From IMG/VR virus record IMGVR_UViG_3300007344_000051, positions 1-45,786 of that record: a DNA stretch of 45,786 nucleotides; one strand, written 5' to 3'. The number at the start of each line of letters is the position of its first letter. The first letter of the stretch is position 1. Positions 25,038 to 33,575 of this stretch are shown one piece after another. Under the pieces are notes generated by a model, which was not told where the DNA came from, did no database searches, and was given only the letters and a program-made list of their open reading frames with translations. Source of the stretch: a virus. Made by a program: the position numbers and the translations under genes.

Positions 25038-26414
25038 ATGGCTGAACCAGCAGCAAAAGAAGTAACTATAGACGGAAAAAAGGCTTGGGTATCAAAACCA
25101 AGACCATTAAAAAATACTGGTGCAAAAGTATCAACGGTATTTTTTCCAGATACTGGAAGAACAGTATTGGTACAAAGAACCTACGCGGCTTTTGGTGGGT
25201 TGTTGGATGTAGATCTTAACAAAACTCTTGCCGAAAAAAAGGATGATACATGGGAACCAGGACCAAATGCAGCAAACGATTATTTGGGTGTAAAAAAAGA
25301 TTTAGAAGAAGATTCAAATTATACTAGCGCATTAAATTCTTCGGTAGAAAGCACTATAAAAACAGTGTATGCAGAAAAAAATGATGGTAAACTACCGACC
25401 CCAAATCAAATAACATTAATATCAAAAGGAAAGGGGGTAGTAAATGCAGATGAAAAAGATTCTAAAGACAACCAAGATCCTGATCAACAAGAACCAGCAA
25501 CTATAAATGATGGAGTATCTGGTTTAACTGATGTAACCGATGCTTTTTCTGCGTTATCAGAACAAATTAAAGCAGAATCTGCATCAGTAAGATCTTTAGA
25601 TAGATTATCCTATCCAGAAAATTTTCCAGAAAACATGGATTACATAATATTTGAATCCAAATCTTATGGAACAAAAACATTTGATTCATCTACATTCGGA
25701 TTCGGATCAAGAACAAACGAATCTATAGGTGAATCTATAAAATTACCAATACAACCATCAATATCTGATGGAAATAGTGTTGGATGGAATGAACAAACAA
25801 TGAATCCAGCACAAATAGCAGGGGCTGATCTTGCTATAGGTGGGATAACTGGTGGAGCAGAGGGTTTTATAAATTCACTATCAAATAAAATTGCAGCTGG
25901 TCAAGGTGCATCTACAGATGTAGAAGCTGCTATTATCGCATACTTTACACAACAAGCAACTGGTGCTCAAATATTACCCAAACTTGGTGGAGCAGTATTT
26001 AATCCAAATACCGAATTGTTATTCCAAGGTCCACAATTAAGACCTTTTAATTTTACATTTAAACTGACACCAAGATCAGATACGGAATCAGAAAGAGTTA
26101 AGAAAATAATAGGATTTTTTAAGCGTAATATGGCAGCAAAAACCAGTAACTCTCAACTATACTTAAAAGCACCAAATGTATTTGGAATAAGATATTATTT
26201 AAATGGACAAGAAGATCATCCTGGAATTAATTTAATTAAAGATTGTGCTTTGCAATCATGTGTAGTAAATTACACTCCACAAGGAAGTTATATGGCATAT
26301 AAAGATGGTGGAATGGCATCATATGACATATCATTACAGTTCATGGAGTTAGAACCAGTATACTCCAAAGATTATGATGATGATAGAGCAGCAAACCATC
26401 TAATAGGATACTAA
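25038..26414 (+). CDS. 48: baseplate tail tube cap gp48
   Basis: A 458-residue protein. The C-terminal half has the gp48 signature NPNTELLFQGPQLRPFNFTF, KLTPRSDTESERVKKIIGFF and YDISLQFMELEPVY, a tail-tube-like fold. The N-terminal part starts AEPAAKEVTIDGKKAWVSKP and includes a charged linker at about residues 120-160. The middle holds small-residue helices (AGADLAIGGITGGAEGF). gp48 sits on the hub and, with gp54, is the platform from which the tail tube grows. T4 gp48 is 364 residues, so this one is longer. Spacing is 2 bases from the gene upstream and 1 base to gp53. Confidence 0.82.
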   Translation: MAEPAAKEVTIDGKKAWVSKPRPLKNTGAKVSTVFFPDTGRTVLVQRTYAAFGGLLDVDLNKTLAEKKDDTWEPGPNAANDYLGVKKDLEEDSNYTSALNSSVESTIKTVYAEKNDGKLPTPNQITLISKGKGVVNADEKDSKDNQDPDQQEPATINDGVSGLTDVTDAFSALSEQIKAESASVRSLDRLSYPENFPENMDYIIFESKSYGTKTFDSSTFGFGSRTNESIGESIKLPIQPSISDGNSVGWNEQTMNPAQIAGADLAIGGITGGAEGFINSLSNKIAAGQGASTDVEAAIIAYFTQQATGAQILPKLGGAVFNPNTELLFQGPQLRPFNFTFKLTPRSDTESERVKKIIGFFKRNMAAKTSNSQLYLKAPNVFGIRYYLNGQEDHPGINLIKDCALQSCVVNYTPQGSYMAYKDGGMASYDISLQFMELEPVYSKDYDDDRAANHLIGY

Positions 26415-26415
26415 A

Positions 26416-28776
26416 ATGACCCAAGAATATTTTAAAAAAGTACCAAATTTCGAATATATCAGTAGAGATTCGAATAACTCTCCACTGTCAGACTATACCG
26501 AAGTAAAAAACTTATTTAAAAGAGCAAAAATAAGAGATGATATTTTTCAAAATTTAAGTTATTTTGAAAAATATACAATTGTCGGTGAAGAGCGTCCAGA
26601 TGATGTAGCGTATAAATTCTATGATGACCCAACACTTGACTGGGTAATTTTACTTGCAAACAATATACAAAATCTCTATGACGAATGGCCAAAGTCACAA
26701 TCATGCCAAAATGAATATTTACTAGAAAAATATGGAAGTTATGACAATCTATATAATGGAATACATCATTATGAAACTATAAATGTGACAGATTACTTAG
26801 GTAAGTTAATTATAGAAAAAGGTGTTACAGTAACTGAATCATATTATAATGCTCCAGAATTTATTGTAGAAACAGATAAATCAATTAATCTACCAATTAC
26901 AGTTCCAGGAATACCTGCACAAATATCTGCACAAGCATCTAATGGAAGATTAACAAATTTAACTCTAGTATCTACAGGTTTAGGATACACAGGATCTGTA
27001 GAGGTTTTCATATCTCCACCAAATGATCCAGTTCAAGCATTAGTAGAGTTTGAATTAAATGATCCTCCAGCAAATAGGGAAGTTGGAGATTTTACAATAA
27101 TTGATTCAGGATCTGGATATACTGTCCAACCAGCAATAACATTTAGTGATCCAGAGGAAACAATACCATGCCAACTAGAAGCTGTAATTGATGGTTCTGG
27201 AGCTTTAACTTCTATTAATATATTAAATCCTGGAGAAGGATATACTTTTTTACCCACAATTACTATTGATACTCCAAGTGACATATTCTCAAATGCAATC
27301 TTAGATACAACATCAACTCTTACCGTAGAGGCAAGTGGTTGGGAAGGATTTTACCTTGATCCTTCAGGAACTAGAGCATACACATGTCATGGTAATAATT
27401 CATACACTGAAGGAATAGTAGAATATTATACATTCAATTCATCTTTTGATATTTCAAATGGAACAAAAATATCAGAACTAGACTTATCATCAAGTTTTGA
27501 GTACTTAACTGGAATAGAATTTAGACCTGATGGTTCAAGATTCTATGTGACGGGATTGACTTCAAGTGGATTCTTTATTCATCAATATAATCTGTCTGCA
27601 AGATGGAATATAACAACAGCTACACTTTCTGGAACATTTGCGATTTCGGAGTGTGCAGGAATTAGATTTAGAGATACTGGATCAAGTTTTTTTGTAGTTG
27701 ATTTAGCAAACCCAGATACTATCAAAGAGTATGAACTTTATGATGATTGGAATATTAATGCAACATTTGCCAACCCAGTAAGAACTGTAGATATTAATGA
27801 CATTACTGGAGAATCTTCAGTAAGAGGATTTTCCTTCAAAGATGATGGTTCAAAAATGTTTGTGTCTGGAACGGATACAAACTCTGTTCATATACTAGAA
27901 TTAAGCACTAACTGGGATTTAGGTACGTTAACTTTAATAGGAAGCAAAAATACATCCTCAGAAGATAGTATTCCATTGGATGCTTACATGGATCCCACAG
28001 AAACTGTAATTATAACTGGTGGTTCAAATACAAATAAATTTTATGCTTATGATACAGATATCAGAGCAACTGCTACTGCTGTTTTGGGAATAGGAACTAC
28101 TTCAGAGCAAGTTACAGACATAATAGTAACAAAACAGGGATCAGGTTACAGTCAAGAAAATCCCCCATCTGTAACTATACAACCACCAGTAAGAGCAAGA
28201 AGAGCAGTTGGTTTTGTTCTAATTGATAATAACCAAGTAAAGGATATTATTATTACTGATCCTGGTTATAACTATAAATCTCCACCAACTGCAGTAATTG
28301 ATGAACCTCTTCCAAGAATTACTGCAAAAGGATACGCAACCGTACAATCTGGAAAAATTGTACAAATTGCATTGACAAATCCAGGTTTTGGTTATACAAC
28401 TAATCCAACAGTAACATTATCAGATCCAGGACCACTATATCAACCAGAAAAAGATGAAATTTTTATCTCCAATGGTCAGGAGTGGAAATATGATGGATTT
28501 GATTGGACTAGAAGATTATCTTATGGAACTTTATATACAGATACTTTCCTAAATTCAAGAATAGAGGTTCCTGGTAATAAATCTTCTATTCCAGTAACAA
28601 ACTTTATGTATGAAGAAAGATTAGAGACTAAAAAAAGATCAATCTTTATATTAAAGAGAGAATATTTAAACTTAGTCCTAGATGACATTGAATCTATAAT
28701 GGAATATAAAAAGGGTTCTGAACAATATGTGTCCAGAACCCTTAAAAGAGGATATAATCCTTTCTTCTTTAATTAA
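26416..28776 (+). CDS. 53: baseplate wedge protein gp53 with large internal insertion
   Basis: A 786-residue protein. T4 gp53 has 196. Residues 1-130 match gp53 (FKRAKIRDDIFQNLSYFEKY, EERPDDVAYKFYDDPTLDWV, ILLANNIQNLYDEWP), and the last 120 give the conserved end (EWKYDGFDWTRRLSYGTLYT, then FILKREYLNLVLDDIESIME). Between them lie GLGYT/GSGYT/GEGYT modules at about residues 165-290. A propeller-like region follows at about 300-550 with FRPDGSRFYVTG and FKDDGSKMFVSG repeats, then three more G-Y modules. gp53 joins wedges into the hexagonal baseplate, and the insertion probably projects outward. Its stop codon overlaps the gp32 stop on the other strand. Confidence 0.82.
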   Translation: MTQEYFKKVPNFEYISRDSNNSPLSDYTEVKNLFKRAKIRDDIFQNLSYFEKYTIVGEERPDDVAYKFYDDPTLDWVILLANNIQNLYDEWPKSQSCQNEYLLEKYGSYDNLYNGIHHYETINVTDYLGKLIIEKGVTVTESYYNAPEFIVETDKSINLPITVPGIPAQISAQASNGRLTNLTLVSTGLGYTGSVEVFISPPNDPVQALVEFELNDPPANREVGDFTIIDSGSGYTVQPAITFSDPEETIPCQLEAVIDGSGALTSINILNPGEGYTFLPTITIDTPSDIFSNAILDTTSTLTVEASGWEGFYLDPSGTRAYTCHGNNSYTEGIVEYYTFNSSFDISNGTKISELDLSSSFEYLTGIEFRPDGSRFYVTGLTSSGFFIHQYNLSARWNITTATLSGTFAISECAGIRFRDTGSSFFVVDLANPDTIKEYELYDDWNINATFANPVRTVDINDITGESSVRGFSFKDDGSKMFVSGTDTNSVHILELSTNWDLGTLTLIGSKNTSSEDSIPLDAYMDPTETVIITGGSNTNKFYAYDTDIRATATAVLGIGTTSEQVTDIIVTKQGSGYSQENPPSVTIQPPVRARRAVGFVLIDNNQVKDIIITDPGYNYKSPPTAVIDEPLPRITAKGYATVQSGKIVQIALTNPGFGYTTNPTVTLSDPGPLYQPEKDEIFISNGQEWKYDGFDWTRRLSYGTLYTDTFLNSRIEVPGNKSSIPVTNFMYEERLETKKRSIFILKREYLNLVLDDIESIMEYKKGSEQYVSRTLKRGYNPFFFN

Positions 28777-29732
28777 CTGTTAGCAAGGCGTTGGAAGAAA
28801 CTCATAGCATCATCATCTTCAGAATCAACCGAAGAAGTTGAAGACATTGAATCCAACTCATCTTTCATAGATTGTGGCATAGAAGGTGCTGGTTTTGATT
28901 CTTTACGAGATTCAAAACTTGGAGTGAAGGATCCGCGATCAACATCTTCACCTTCAAGTTCTTCATCAATGTTTTGAAGGCGGGGAGTTCCTTTTTTACC
29001 AAGAACATAGTCCAAACGTGTTTGGAGTTCTTCGTAACTCTTGAATTGCTTAGGATCTACAAGTTCAGTGAGAGAATACTGCTTCTTCCAAATTGCTTCA
29101 AGAGCATCATCATCATCCAGAAGAGCACCAGGACGATCAAACTCAGAAGAATCATAGTTCCAGTAACCTGCAACTTTTTTGATCTTCAGTTTAAAGTTGG
29201 CACCTTGCCAGAAGTCAAAGGGATTGATTGGAGTTTCATCTTCAAATTCAGGTTGCATTGCTTCCATAATCTTATCAAAGATCTTCTTACCGTATTTAAA
29301 GAGGAAGACACGACCTTCGTTTTCTGGATGCGCCTTATCTTGAACAACGTAAATATTGCTATAGTAAGACAGTTTACGCTTTTGCTTTTGACTTACAATG
29401 TCCTTTTTAGATTGCTCCCCACTGTTCCAGAGTTCGCGATTCAGTTCTGAGACAGGATCTTTTTGACCCAGAGTTGTGAGAGAATTTTCAATATACCATC
29501 CACCAGGGCCTTGGAATGCATGGGTCCAAAGTTTTGCCCAGGGAAGATCTTCCTGATTAGGAGCAGGAAGGAAGCGGATTACTGCATAACCATTACCAGT
29601 TTTATCGAGTTCTGGTTTCCAAAGGCGATCATCAGCACCACCAGAACTATTACTCATTTTTTCGACTTCTTTGACCAGTTTTTGGGTCAAAGAACCGAGA
29701 GAAGATTGTTTTTTGAGATCAGAAAAAGACAT
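28773..29732 (-). CDS. 32: single-stranded DNA-binding protein gp32
   Basis: A 319-residue gp32 (T4: 301). The N-terminal basic segment (SFSDLKKQSSLGSLTQKL) corresponds to the region for cooperative filament formation. The core OB-fold carries NGYAVIRFLPAPNQEDLPWA, SYYSNIYVVQDKAHPEN and VFLFKYGKKIFDKI. The C-terminus is acidic and Ser-rich (SVDSEDDDAMSFFQRL), the part that recruits replication partners such as gp59. There are no cysteines, so the zinc ribbon of T4 gp32 is missing. It is transcribed from a strong promoter at 29807-29835 through a structured leader, separately from the gp59 block. Confidence 0.92.
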   Translation of the reverse strand: MSFSDLKKQSSLGSLTQKLVKEVEKMSNSSGGADDRLWKPELDKTGNGYAVIRFLPAPNQEDLPWAKLWTHAFQGPGGWYIENSLTTLGQKDPVSELNRELWNSGEQSKKDIVSQKQKRKLSYYSNIYVVQDKAHPENEGRVFLFKYGKKIFDKIMEAMQPEFEDETPINPFDFWQGANFKLKIKKVAGYWNYDSSEFDRPGALLDDDDALEAIWKKQYSLTELVDPKQFKSYEELQTRLDYVLGKKGTPRLQNIDEELEGEDVDRGSFTPSFESRKESKPAPSMPQSMKDELDSMSSTSSVDSEDDDAMSFFQRLANS

Positions 29733-29772
29733 TGATAAACCTCAGATTTTTTTGTACGTATTTGGCTTTTGT

Positions 29773-29824
29773 GTACTCTTAGGGCACTTGCGGCGAGTAC
29801 AGACCTATAATAGAGCAAGTGCCC
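29773..29824 (-). promoter_or_regulatory. inverted repeats in gp32 promoter and leader
   Basis: Two inverted repeats overlap. GGGCACTTG (29782-29790) and CAAGTGCCC (29816-29824) form a perfect 9-base pair that flanks the -10 box. GTACTC (29773-29778) and GAGTAC (29795-29800), extended by one base pair, would form a hairpin at the very 5' end of the gp32 mRNA, before an A-rich unstructured stretch. T4 gp32 represses its own mRNA through a 5' structure plus unstructured leader, so this may be an analogous operator. Confidence 0.6.
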
Positions 29825-29835
29825 GCAGGTGTCAA
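29807..29835 (-). promoter_or_regulatory. sigma70-type promoter of gp32
   Basis: The -35 TTGACA (29835-29830), a 17-base spacer and -10 TATTAT (29812-29807) lie in front of gp32. The -35 box contains the TGA stop of the DUF1825-like gene. The start of transcription is predicted near 29800. Confidence 0.8.
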
Positions 29836-30167
29836 CCCTCGCTTTGAATCCTGTCCTTCATTTTTTCTACCATTTTTTCCATATTAGCAAAAAGAACTGT
29901 CATATCAACATTTTCTGGAAGTCCCATACTAGCAGCAGAAGTCCTTATATTATTTTTCATTTCCACAGCTTTGGGATCATCAGAGAGTTTAATTCTAGTA
30001 TAGAGAATTTTTTGTTTTTCTAACAAAGATTCTAAAATGCCAACATGTTCTAACTTTTGATCTTTGTTCATGGTATAAAAATTAAACATACTAGCATAAA
30101 GCCTTTCTTGAAGGTTATTAATACTATCAATTTCTCCTTTTATTATATCAGATTCAAAAAAACTCAT
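29832..30167 (-). CDS. DUF1825-like protein
   Basis: A 111-residue, mostly helical protein. It begins MSFFESDIIKGEIDSINNLQ and ends in a Met-rich amphipathic helix (LFANMEKMVEKMKDRIQSEG). The pattern fits the DUF1825 family found in cyanobacteria (start FFxSxIxxxE, a middle RxxLSDDP, a Met-rich end) and often seen in cyanophages. No function is known. The ATG at 30167 overlaps the gp59 stop (ATGA), so translation is coupled to the helicase loader. A longer form from a TTG at 30176 is less likely. It ends inside the gp32 promoter. Confidence 0.68.
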   Translation of the reverse strand: MSFFESDIIKGEIDSINNLQERLYASMFNFYTMNKDQKLEHVGILESLLEKQKILYTRIKLSDDPKAVEMKNNIRTSAASMGLPENVDMTVLFANMEKMVEKMKDRIQSEG

Positions 30168-30754
30168 AGCACACAATCCTTTATCATTTTTCGGTACTTA
30201 AAGATATCAATATTTATGAAAGGATCATATTTTTTAATAATTTTAGATATTAATCCCCAAACTGGATCATCTGGCATTTTTTTATTAAAATCTTTTGTAA
30301 AATATAAAATTTTATCAATTATAACAACAGTTTCTAGACAAATACTACCATCTAGATATTTTTTTAGTATAGGGGGATGACCTGAAGAACAATCAAATAA
30401 AGATTCTATATTAAACTGACTAAGAAGAGTTTCTACTTCATTAGAAAAAACATAAGATAGTGACTGATTTCTCATTTTCCAAGAAGAATACACAGATTCA
30501 CCATTTCTTATAATATCACCAATCCAAAGAGAATTTGGATCCTGGGATTGGACAAAATTTGAGACAAAGAAATTTATTACCTCTTTTTCATTTTTTTGTC
30601 TACTTAGTTTTTCAAACCAATATCTATCCTTTCTTTTATAAAAAGACTGTATTGATGCATTTGTTTTACCACAGTATTTGTGGTAGTCATATTTATCTTT
30701 CGTAAAATGATTTTTTATTGAAAGATATGTCTTGTATACTTCAAAGGGTGTCAT
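30164..30754 (-). CDS. 59: helicase loader gp59
   Basis: A 196-residue gp59 (T4: 217). The N-terminus has the family signature MTPFEVYKTYLSIKNHF, DYHKYCGKTNASIQSFYKRK and DRYWFEKLSRQK. The middle (IGDIIRNGESVYSSWKMRNQ) and C-terminus (YDPFINIDIFKYRKMI) also fit. gp59 loads the gp41 replicative helicase onto gp32-coated forked DNA, and here it sits one gene upstream of gp32. A hairpin with T-rich flanks lies just before it, between gp33 and gp59. Confidence 0.9.
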   Translation of the reverse strand: MTPFEVYKTYLSIKNHFTKDKYDYHKYCGKTNASIQSFYKRKDRYWFEKLSRQKNEKEVINFFVSNFVQSQDPNSLWIGDIIRNGESVYSSWKMRNQSLSYVFSNEVETLLSQFNIESLFDCSSGHPPILKKYLDGSICLETVVIIDKILYFTKDFNKKMPDDPVWGLISKIIKKYDPFINIDIFKYRKMIKDCVL

Positions 30755-30777
30755 AATTATAAAAAGGGGTTTTTGCG

Positions 30778-30810
30778 AAAAATTGTCGGGATAAATTTTC
30801 CGACCTTTTT
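30778..30810 (-). terminator. hairpin terminator between gp33 and gp59
   Basis: GTCGG and CCGAC (30785-30789 and 30800-30804) form a short stem around an 11-base AT-rich loop region. T-runs follow on both strands (AATTTTT on minus, CTTTTT on plus), so it may work in both directions. It directly follows the gp33 stop at 30815. The stem is short, so termination may be partial. Confidence 0.55.
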
Positions 30811-30814
30811 CGAA

Positions 30815-31084
30815 TTAAAAAACTAATTTCGCCCTGGATGTTCTCTTTAAAAAGTTTAATTCTATTGCATCGTACTTTAATTTTTCTTTTAATGGTTTTG
30901 ATATAAGTTTTGGTACAGATTCAATATCAATATTATTTTTACTACAAAAATGAATTATTGCATCAATATAATTCATATCTTTGTTATCTCTTACCAATAT
31001 TTCAATTTCTGTTGAAAATTTTGAAGGACAAAAAAATTTTTTATCCAATGCTTTTTGTAATTCTTCTTCTATTTTAACTGACAT
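30815..31084 (-). CDS. 33: late transcription coactivator gp33
   Basis: An 89-residue protein (T4 gp33: 112). The core MNYIDAIIHFCSKNNIDIES then VPKLISKPLKEKLKYDAIE corresponds to the T4 gp33 segment in which a Tyr-x-x-Ala helix is followed by a second helix. The C-terminus NFLKRTSRAKLVF ends in hydrophobic residues, like the clamp-binding tail of T4 gp33. gp33 bridges RNA polymerase and the sliding clamp at late promoters, in line with the TATAAATA boxes here. I chose the ATG at 31084, overlapping the nuclease stop by 11 bases. An upstream frame extension runs back through that gene. Confidence 0.75.
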   Translation of the reverse strand: MSVKIEEELQKALDKKFFCPSKFSTEIEILVRDNKDMNYIDAIIHFCSKNNIDIESVPKLISKPLKEKLKYDAIELNFLKRTSRAKLVF

Positions 31085-31751
31085 AGGATTCAAGTCTAAA
31101 GTTGACGAACTCTCTGATGTACTCTGTAAGTAATCTAATATACTTTTCTTTATCGTATTCTTCATAAACAACACACTCTCCATTTTCACAAGACATGATA
31201 ATTACTAGTTTTTTTACAGATATTCCTGTTAATTCATACAACATACAACCATAAGCCATACACTGTACAAAATAATGTTCAATCCATTCTTTTGGTTTTG
31301 GTTTTTTTGAAGTTTTGAAGTCTATTATTGCTAATTCTCCGTTGTACTCAGCAATACAATCTACTGTTCCAGCTACACCAAGAACTTTACTATACAAAGA
31401 TCCTTCAAGAGCATGAATATTATTTATCTTACCTAATTCATACTTTGCTATTTTGAATAGATACTCTGACAAAGGTTGAACTTTTGGTAATTCCTCATTC
31501 TTAAGATGATACTCAACAAGAGTGTGCATATCAGTTCCACGACTTGTTGCTGCTCTTGTAATTTTGTCCGCTTTTTCTTCACCTATTTTTTTACGCCAGT
31601 TTGCAAAAAACTGGCGATTTTTATGACTGGTTACTGAGGTAATAGAAACTAATTTAATTAGTTCTTCTTCTGTAGGTACTTTATAGTACCTAACTCCATC
31701 AATAGTCTCCCTCTCAAGACGAGGGAGGTCCAATTCAACATGATTAAACAT
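31074..31751 (-). CDS. PD-(D/E)XK exonuclease
   Basis: A 225-residue nuclease of the RecB/Cas4-like PD-(D/E)XK superfamily. Motifs in order: RGTDMH at 71-76 (the R-G-T-x-x-H box typical of this group), VAGTVD with Asp131, then IIDFKTSKK with Asp144 and Lys146, and a following Gln-rich helix (HYFVQCMAYGCML). These form the metal-binding site for cutting DNA ends. Such enzymes in T4-like marine phages probably take part in host DNA degradation or recombination. It overlaps phoH by one base upstream and gp33 downstream, forming a compact replication/transcription operon. Confidence 0.82.
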   Translation of the reverse strand: MFNHVELDLPRLERETIDGVRYYKVPTEEELIKLVSITSVTSHKNRQFFANWRKKIGEEKADKITRAATSRGTDMHTLVEYHLKNEELPKVQPLSEYLFKIAKYELGKINNIHALEGSLYSKVLGVAGTVDCIAEYNGELAIIDFKTSKKPKPKEWIEHYFVQCMAYGCMLYELTGISVKKLVIIMSCENGECVVYEEYDKEKYIRLLTEYIREFVNFRLESYVS

Positions 31752-32509
31752 TAAAATCCTAATTCATTTTTTGCAATAAGGTATTCTTTACACAATCCAG
31801 AACGTACAATATCTTCAAGACCAAACTCAATAATATCAAACGACGGCATTGCTCTAAGAATCTTCATAAAATCGATGATACCATTCCTTTCATTTGTTTT
31901 TTGTAAATCAGATTGAGTAGCATCTCCACAAAAACAAATTTTAGTATGCTCACCTGCCCTAGTAATTATACTATCAAGTTCATGAAAATTCAAATTTTGA
32001 AACTCATCAACGATGATAATAGACTTATCTAAAGTAGTGCCTCTGAGAAAAGAAGTTGACCAAAAACTAATAGTTCCCTGAGTTTTTAAATTTCCATACA
32101 ACATTTCAAACTCAGAGTCAGTTGCCATTTGGAACATATATTTAACCATATTTTTGTAAGGAATCTGATAGATATCAGCCTTATCTTCATGGGTTCCAGG
32201 TAAAAATCCAATCTCTCTAGTAGCAACTAAAGACCTAACAATATAAATTTTTTCATATGGAGTATGTTCATCAAGAACATCCTTCAATGCATTAAAAAGA
32301 GTGATAAAAGTTTTACCTGTACCTGCTGCACCATAAGCAACTAGATTTTTATCATCATCAAAACTATCAAACAATCTTTCTTGGTTATCAGTTAATGGTT
32401 CAACATTAAGAAGATAATCTGAATTAATTGGTTTCCTTCTTTTCATTTGCTTTGCAGTCATTCCAACACCAATTGGTTGTAACTCAGATCCTCTTTTTTT
32501 TCTTGGCAT
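31751..32509 (-). CDS. phoH: PhoH-like ATPase
   Basis: A 252-residue P-loop ATPase. Walker A is GAAGTGKT at 60-67 and Walker B with the DExQ-like motif is VDEFQN at 167-172, followed by ICFCGDATQSDLQK. These are standard for PhoH, a family common in cyanophages and in the host phosphate-starvation regulon. Its activity is probably RNA- or DNA-linked ATP hydrolysis, and its role in infection is unsettled. The N-terminal 30 residues are Lys/Arg-rich. It lies five bases downstream of the 80-residue gene and overlaps the nuclease gene by one base. No Pho box is obvious nearby. Confidence 0.92.
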   Translation of the reverse strand: MPRKKRGSELQPIGVGMTAKQMKRRKPINSDYLLNVEPLTDNQERLFDSFDDDKNLVAYGAAGTGKTFITLFNALKDVLDEHTPYEKIYIVRSLVATREIGFLPGTHEDKADIYQIPYKNMVKYMFQMATDSEFEMLYGNLKTQGTISFWSTSFLRGTTLDKSIIIVDEFQNLNFHELDSIITRAGEHTKICFCGDATQSDLQKTNERNGIIDFMKILRAMPSFDIIEFGLEDIVRSGLCKEYLIAKNELGF

Positions 32510-32514
32510 GTGCT

Positions 32515-32757
32515 TTAAATTTTGGTAACTTTTGATTTGGGAGCTTTTGATGCTTTTTCTAATACATCATTCCATCCAGGATGCTTTTTAATTAATTGGT
32601 CTTTCCACTCACCCAACTCTCCCAAAGAAGCGCAACCTTCAGACCAGTCTCTATGCCATTCTGGATTGTCTTGATACCACTGAGTGATATCATGCACACT
32701 CATTTCAATAACCTTTTTTTCACCTGTAACTTTATTAACTATTGGATACTGTGCCAT
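32515..32757 (-). CDS. small conserved phage protein
   Basis: An 80-residue protein. The N-terminus (AQYPIVNKVTGEKKVIEMSV) has the layout of FmdB-type small proteins, but no zinc-binding CxxC pairs are present. A Trp-rich middle follows (WYQDNPEWHRDWSEG), then a C-terminal LGEWKDQLIKKHPGWNDVL segment. Similar proteins are frequent in marine T4-like phages. The function is unknown. A TATAAATA late promoter lies about 25 bases before the ATG, so it and phoH can be late-transcribed. Confidence 0.72.
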   Translation of the reverse strand: MAQYPIVNKVTGEKKVIEMSVHDITQWYQDNPEWHRDWSEGCASLGELGEWKDQLIKKHPGWNDVLEKASKAPKSKVTKI

Positions 32758-32779
32758 GCTATTTAATGATCTAATGATT

Positions 32780-32787
32780 TATTTATA
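32780..32787 (-). promoter_or_regulatory. T4-type late promoter
   Basis: The minus strand reads TATAAATA in the 31-base gap between thyX and the 80-residue gene. It can start a late transcript covering that gene, phoH, the nuclease and gp33. Confidence 0.68.
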
Positions 32788-32788
32788 A

Positions 32789-33541
32789 TTAAGGCGCTAA
32801 CCTAGCACGATACAAACGTTTTTGTTCATAGTAACTCCAAACGTTAGGTGCCCAATCTTTAATGTGGTCGGTAATCTGTTCACACAAACATTGAATTTCT
32901 AGTTGTGCATCAAGTTTTGATCGAAGGTCTAAAAGATGAAGAGCCGAACGAAGATTAAAAGAAACAACAAAATTTTGTCTAATTGCTTGTGGAAGATAAT
33001 CTCTTAGATGCTCTTCACACATTCCCATTTTATAATAATGCTCATATTCTTTACATTCAATCAGAATACGAGCAAGTTTTTGTTGCCTATGTTCTTCAGT
33101 CCACTCGTACTTTTTACCCTTTCGATTTGTATAAAATCCAGCTGGGCGAACATAAAAAACTTCTTCAGGATCAAGTTCCATTTTTGCAACTTGACGTACT
33201 CTTTTTCCAGTATACCTCTGAGATTGAACATCGAAGGTGACTCCAACTCGATGAGTTCTTGCTTGAACAATCACATTATGAACATATCCAGAACAAGATA
33301 ATGTAATTGAAGGATGTTCAATTGGACCCCAATGACCGCGATCATTACCCAAGAGTTGATCAACAATCCACTCACCACATTTTTGAGGATCAGGTAATTC
33401 TACGGTGTGAATTGGAACTTCAGAGTAATCACACTTTCCTGCTTGCCAAATAACTTGTTCTGGATTTTCGTAAGCATTTAATTTTACAACACTAAGATGT
33501 TTATCTAGAGCAAGAAGATCTTTTGCTTTGATTGGTTTCAT
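32789..33541 (-). CDS. thyX: flavin-dependent thymidylate synthase ThyX
   Basis: A 250-residue ThyX. The signature region RTHR (95-98), then Ser107 and Arg109-Tyr110 in QSQRY, is the form seen in cyanobacterial ThyX and binds dUMP and FAD. Other family blocks are HWGPIEHPSITLSCSGYVHN, EHLRDYLPQAIRQN and NLRSALHLLDLRSKLDAQLE. It makes dTMP from dUMP using methylene-tetrahydrofolate and FAD, supplying thymidine for an AT-rich genome. It is transcribed with the 58-residue gene from the promoter at 33775-33803. Confidence 0.95.
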   Translation of the reverse strand: MKPIKAKDLLALDKHLSVVKLNAYENPEQVIWQAGKCDYSEVPIHTVELPDPQKCGEWIVDQLLGNDRGHWGPIEHPSITLSCSGYVHNVIVQARTHRVGVTFDVQSQRYTGKRVRQVAKMELDPEEVFYVRPAGFYTNRKGKKYEWTEEHRQQKLARILIECKEYEHYYKMGMCEEHLRDYLPQAIRQNFVVSFNLRSALHLLDLRSKLDAQLEIQCLCEQITDHIKDWAPNVWSYYEQKRLYRARLAP

Positions 33542-33575
33542 ATTTTATAATTAATTCCTTTTAATTTTAATTTAA

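Noticed and set aside
29782-29824. Terminator upstream of gp32
   Set aside because: The inverted repeat surrounds a -10 box and has no T-run after it.
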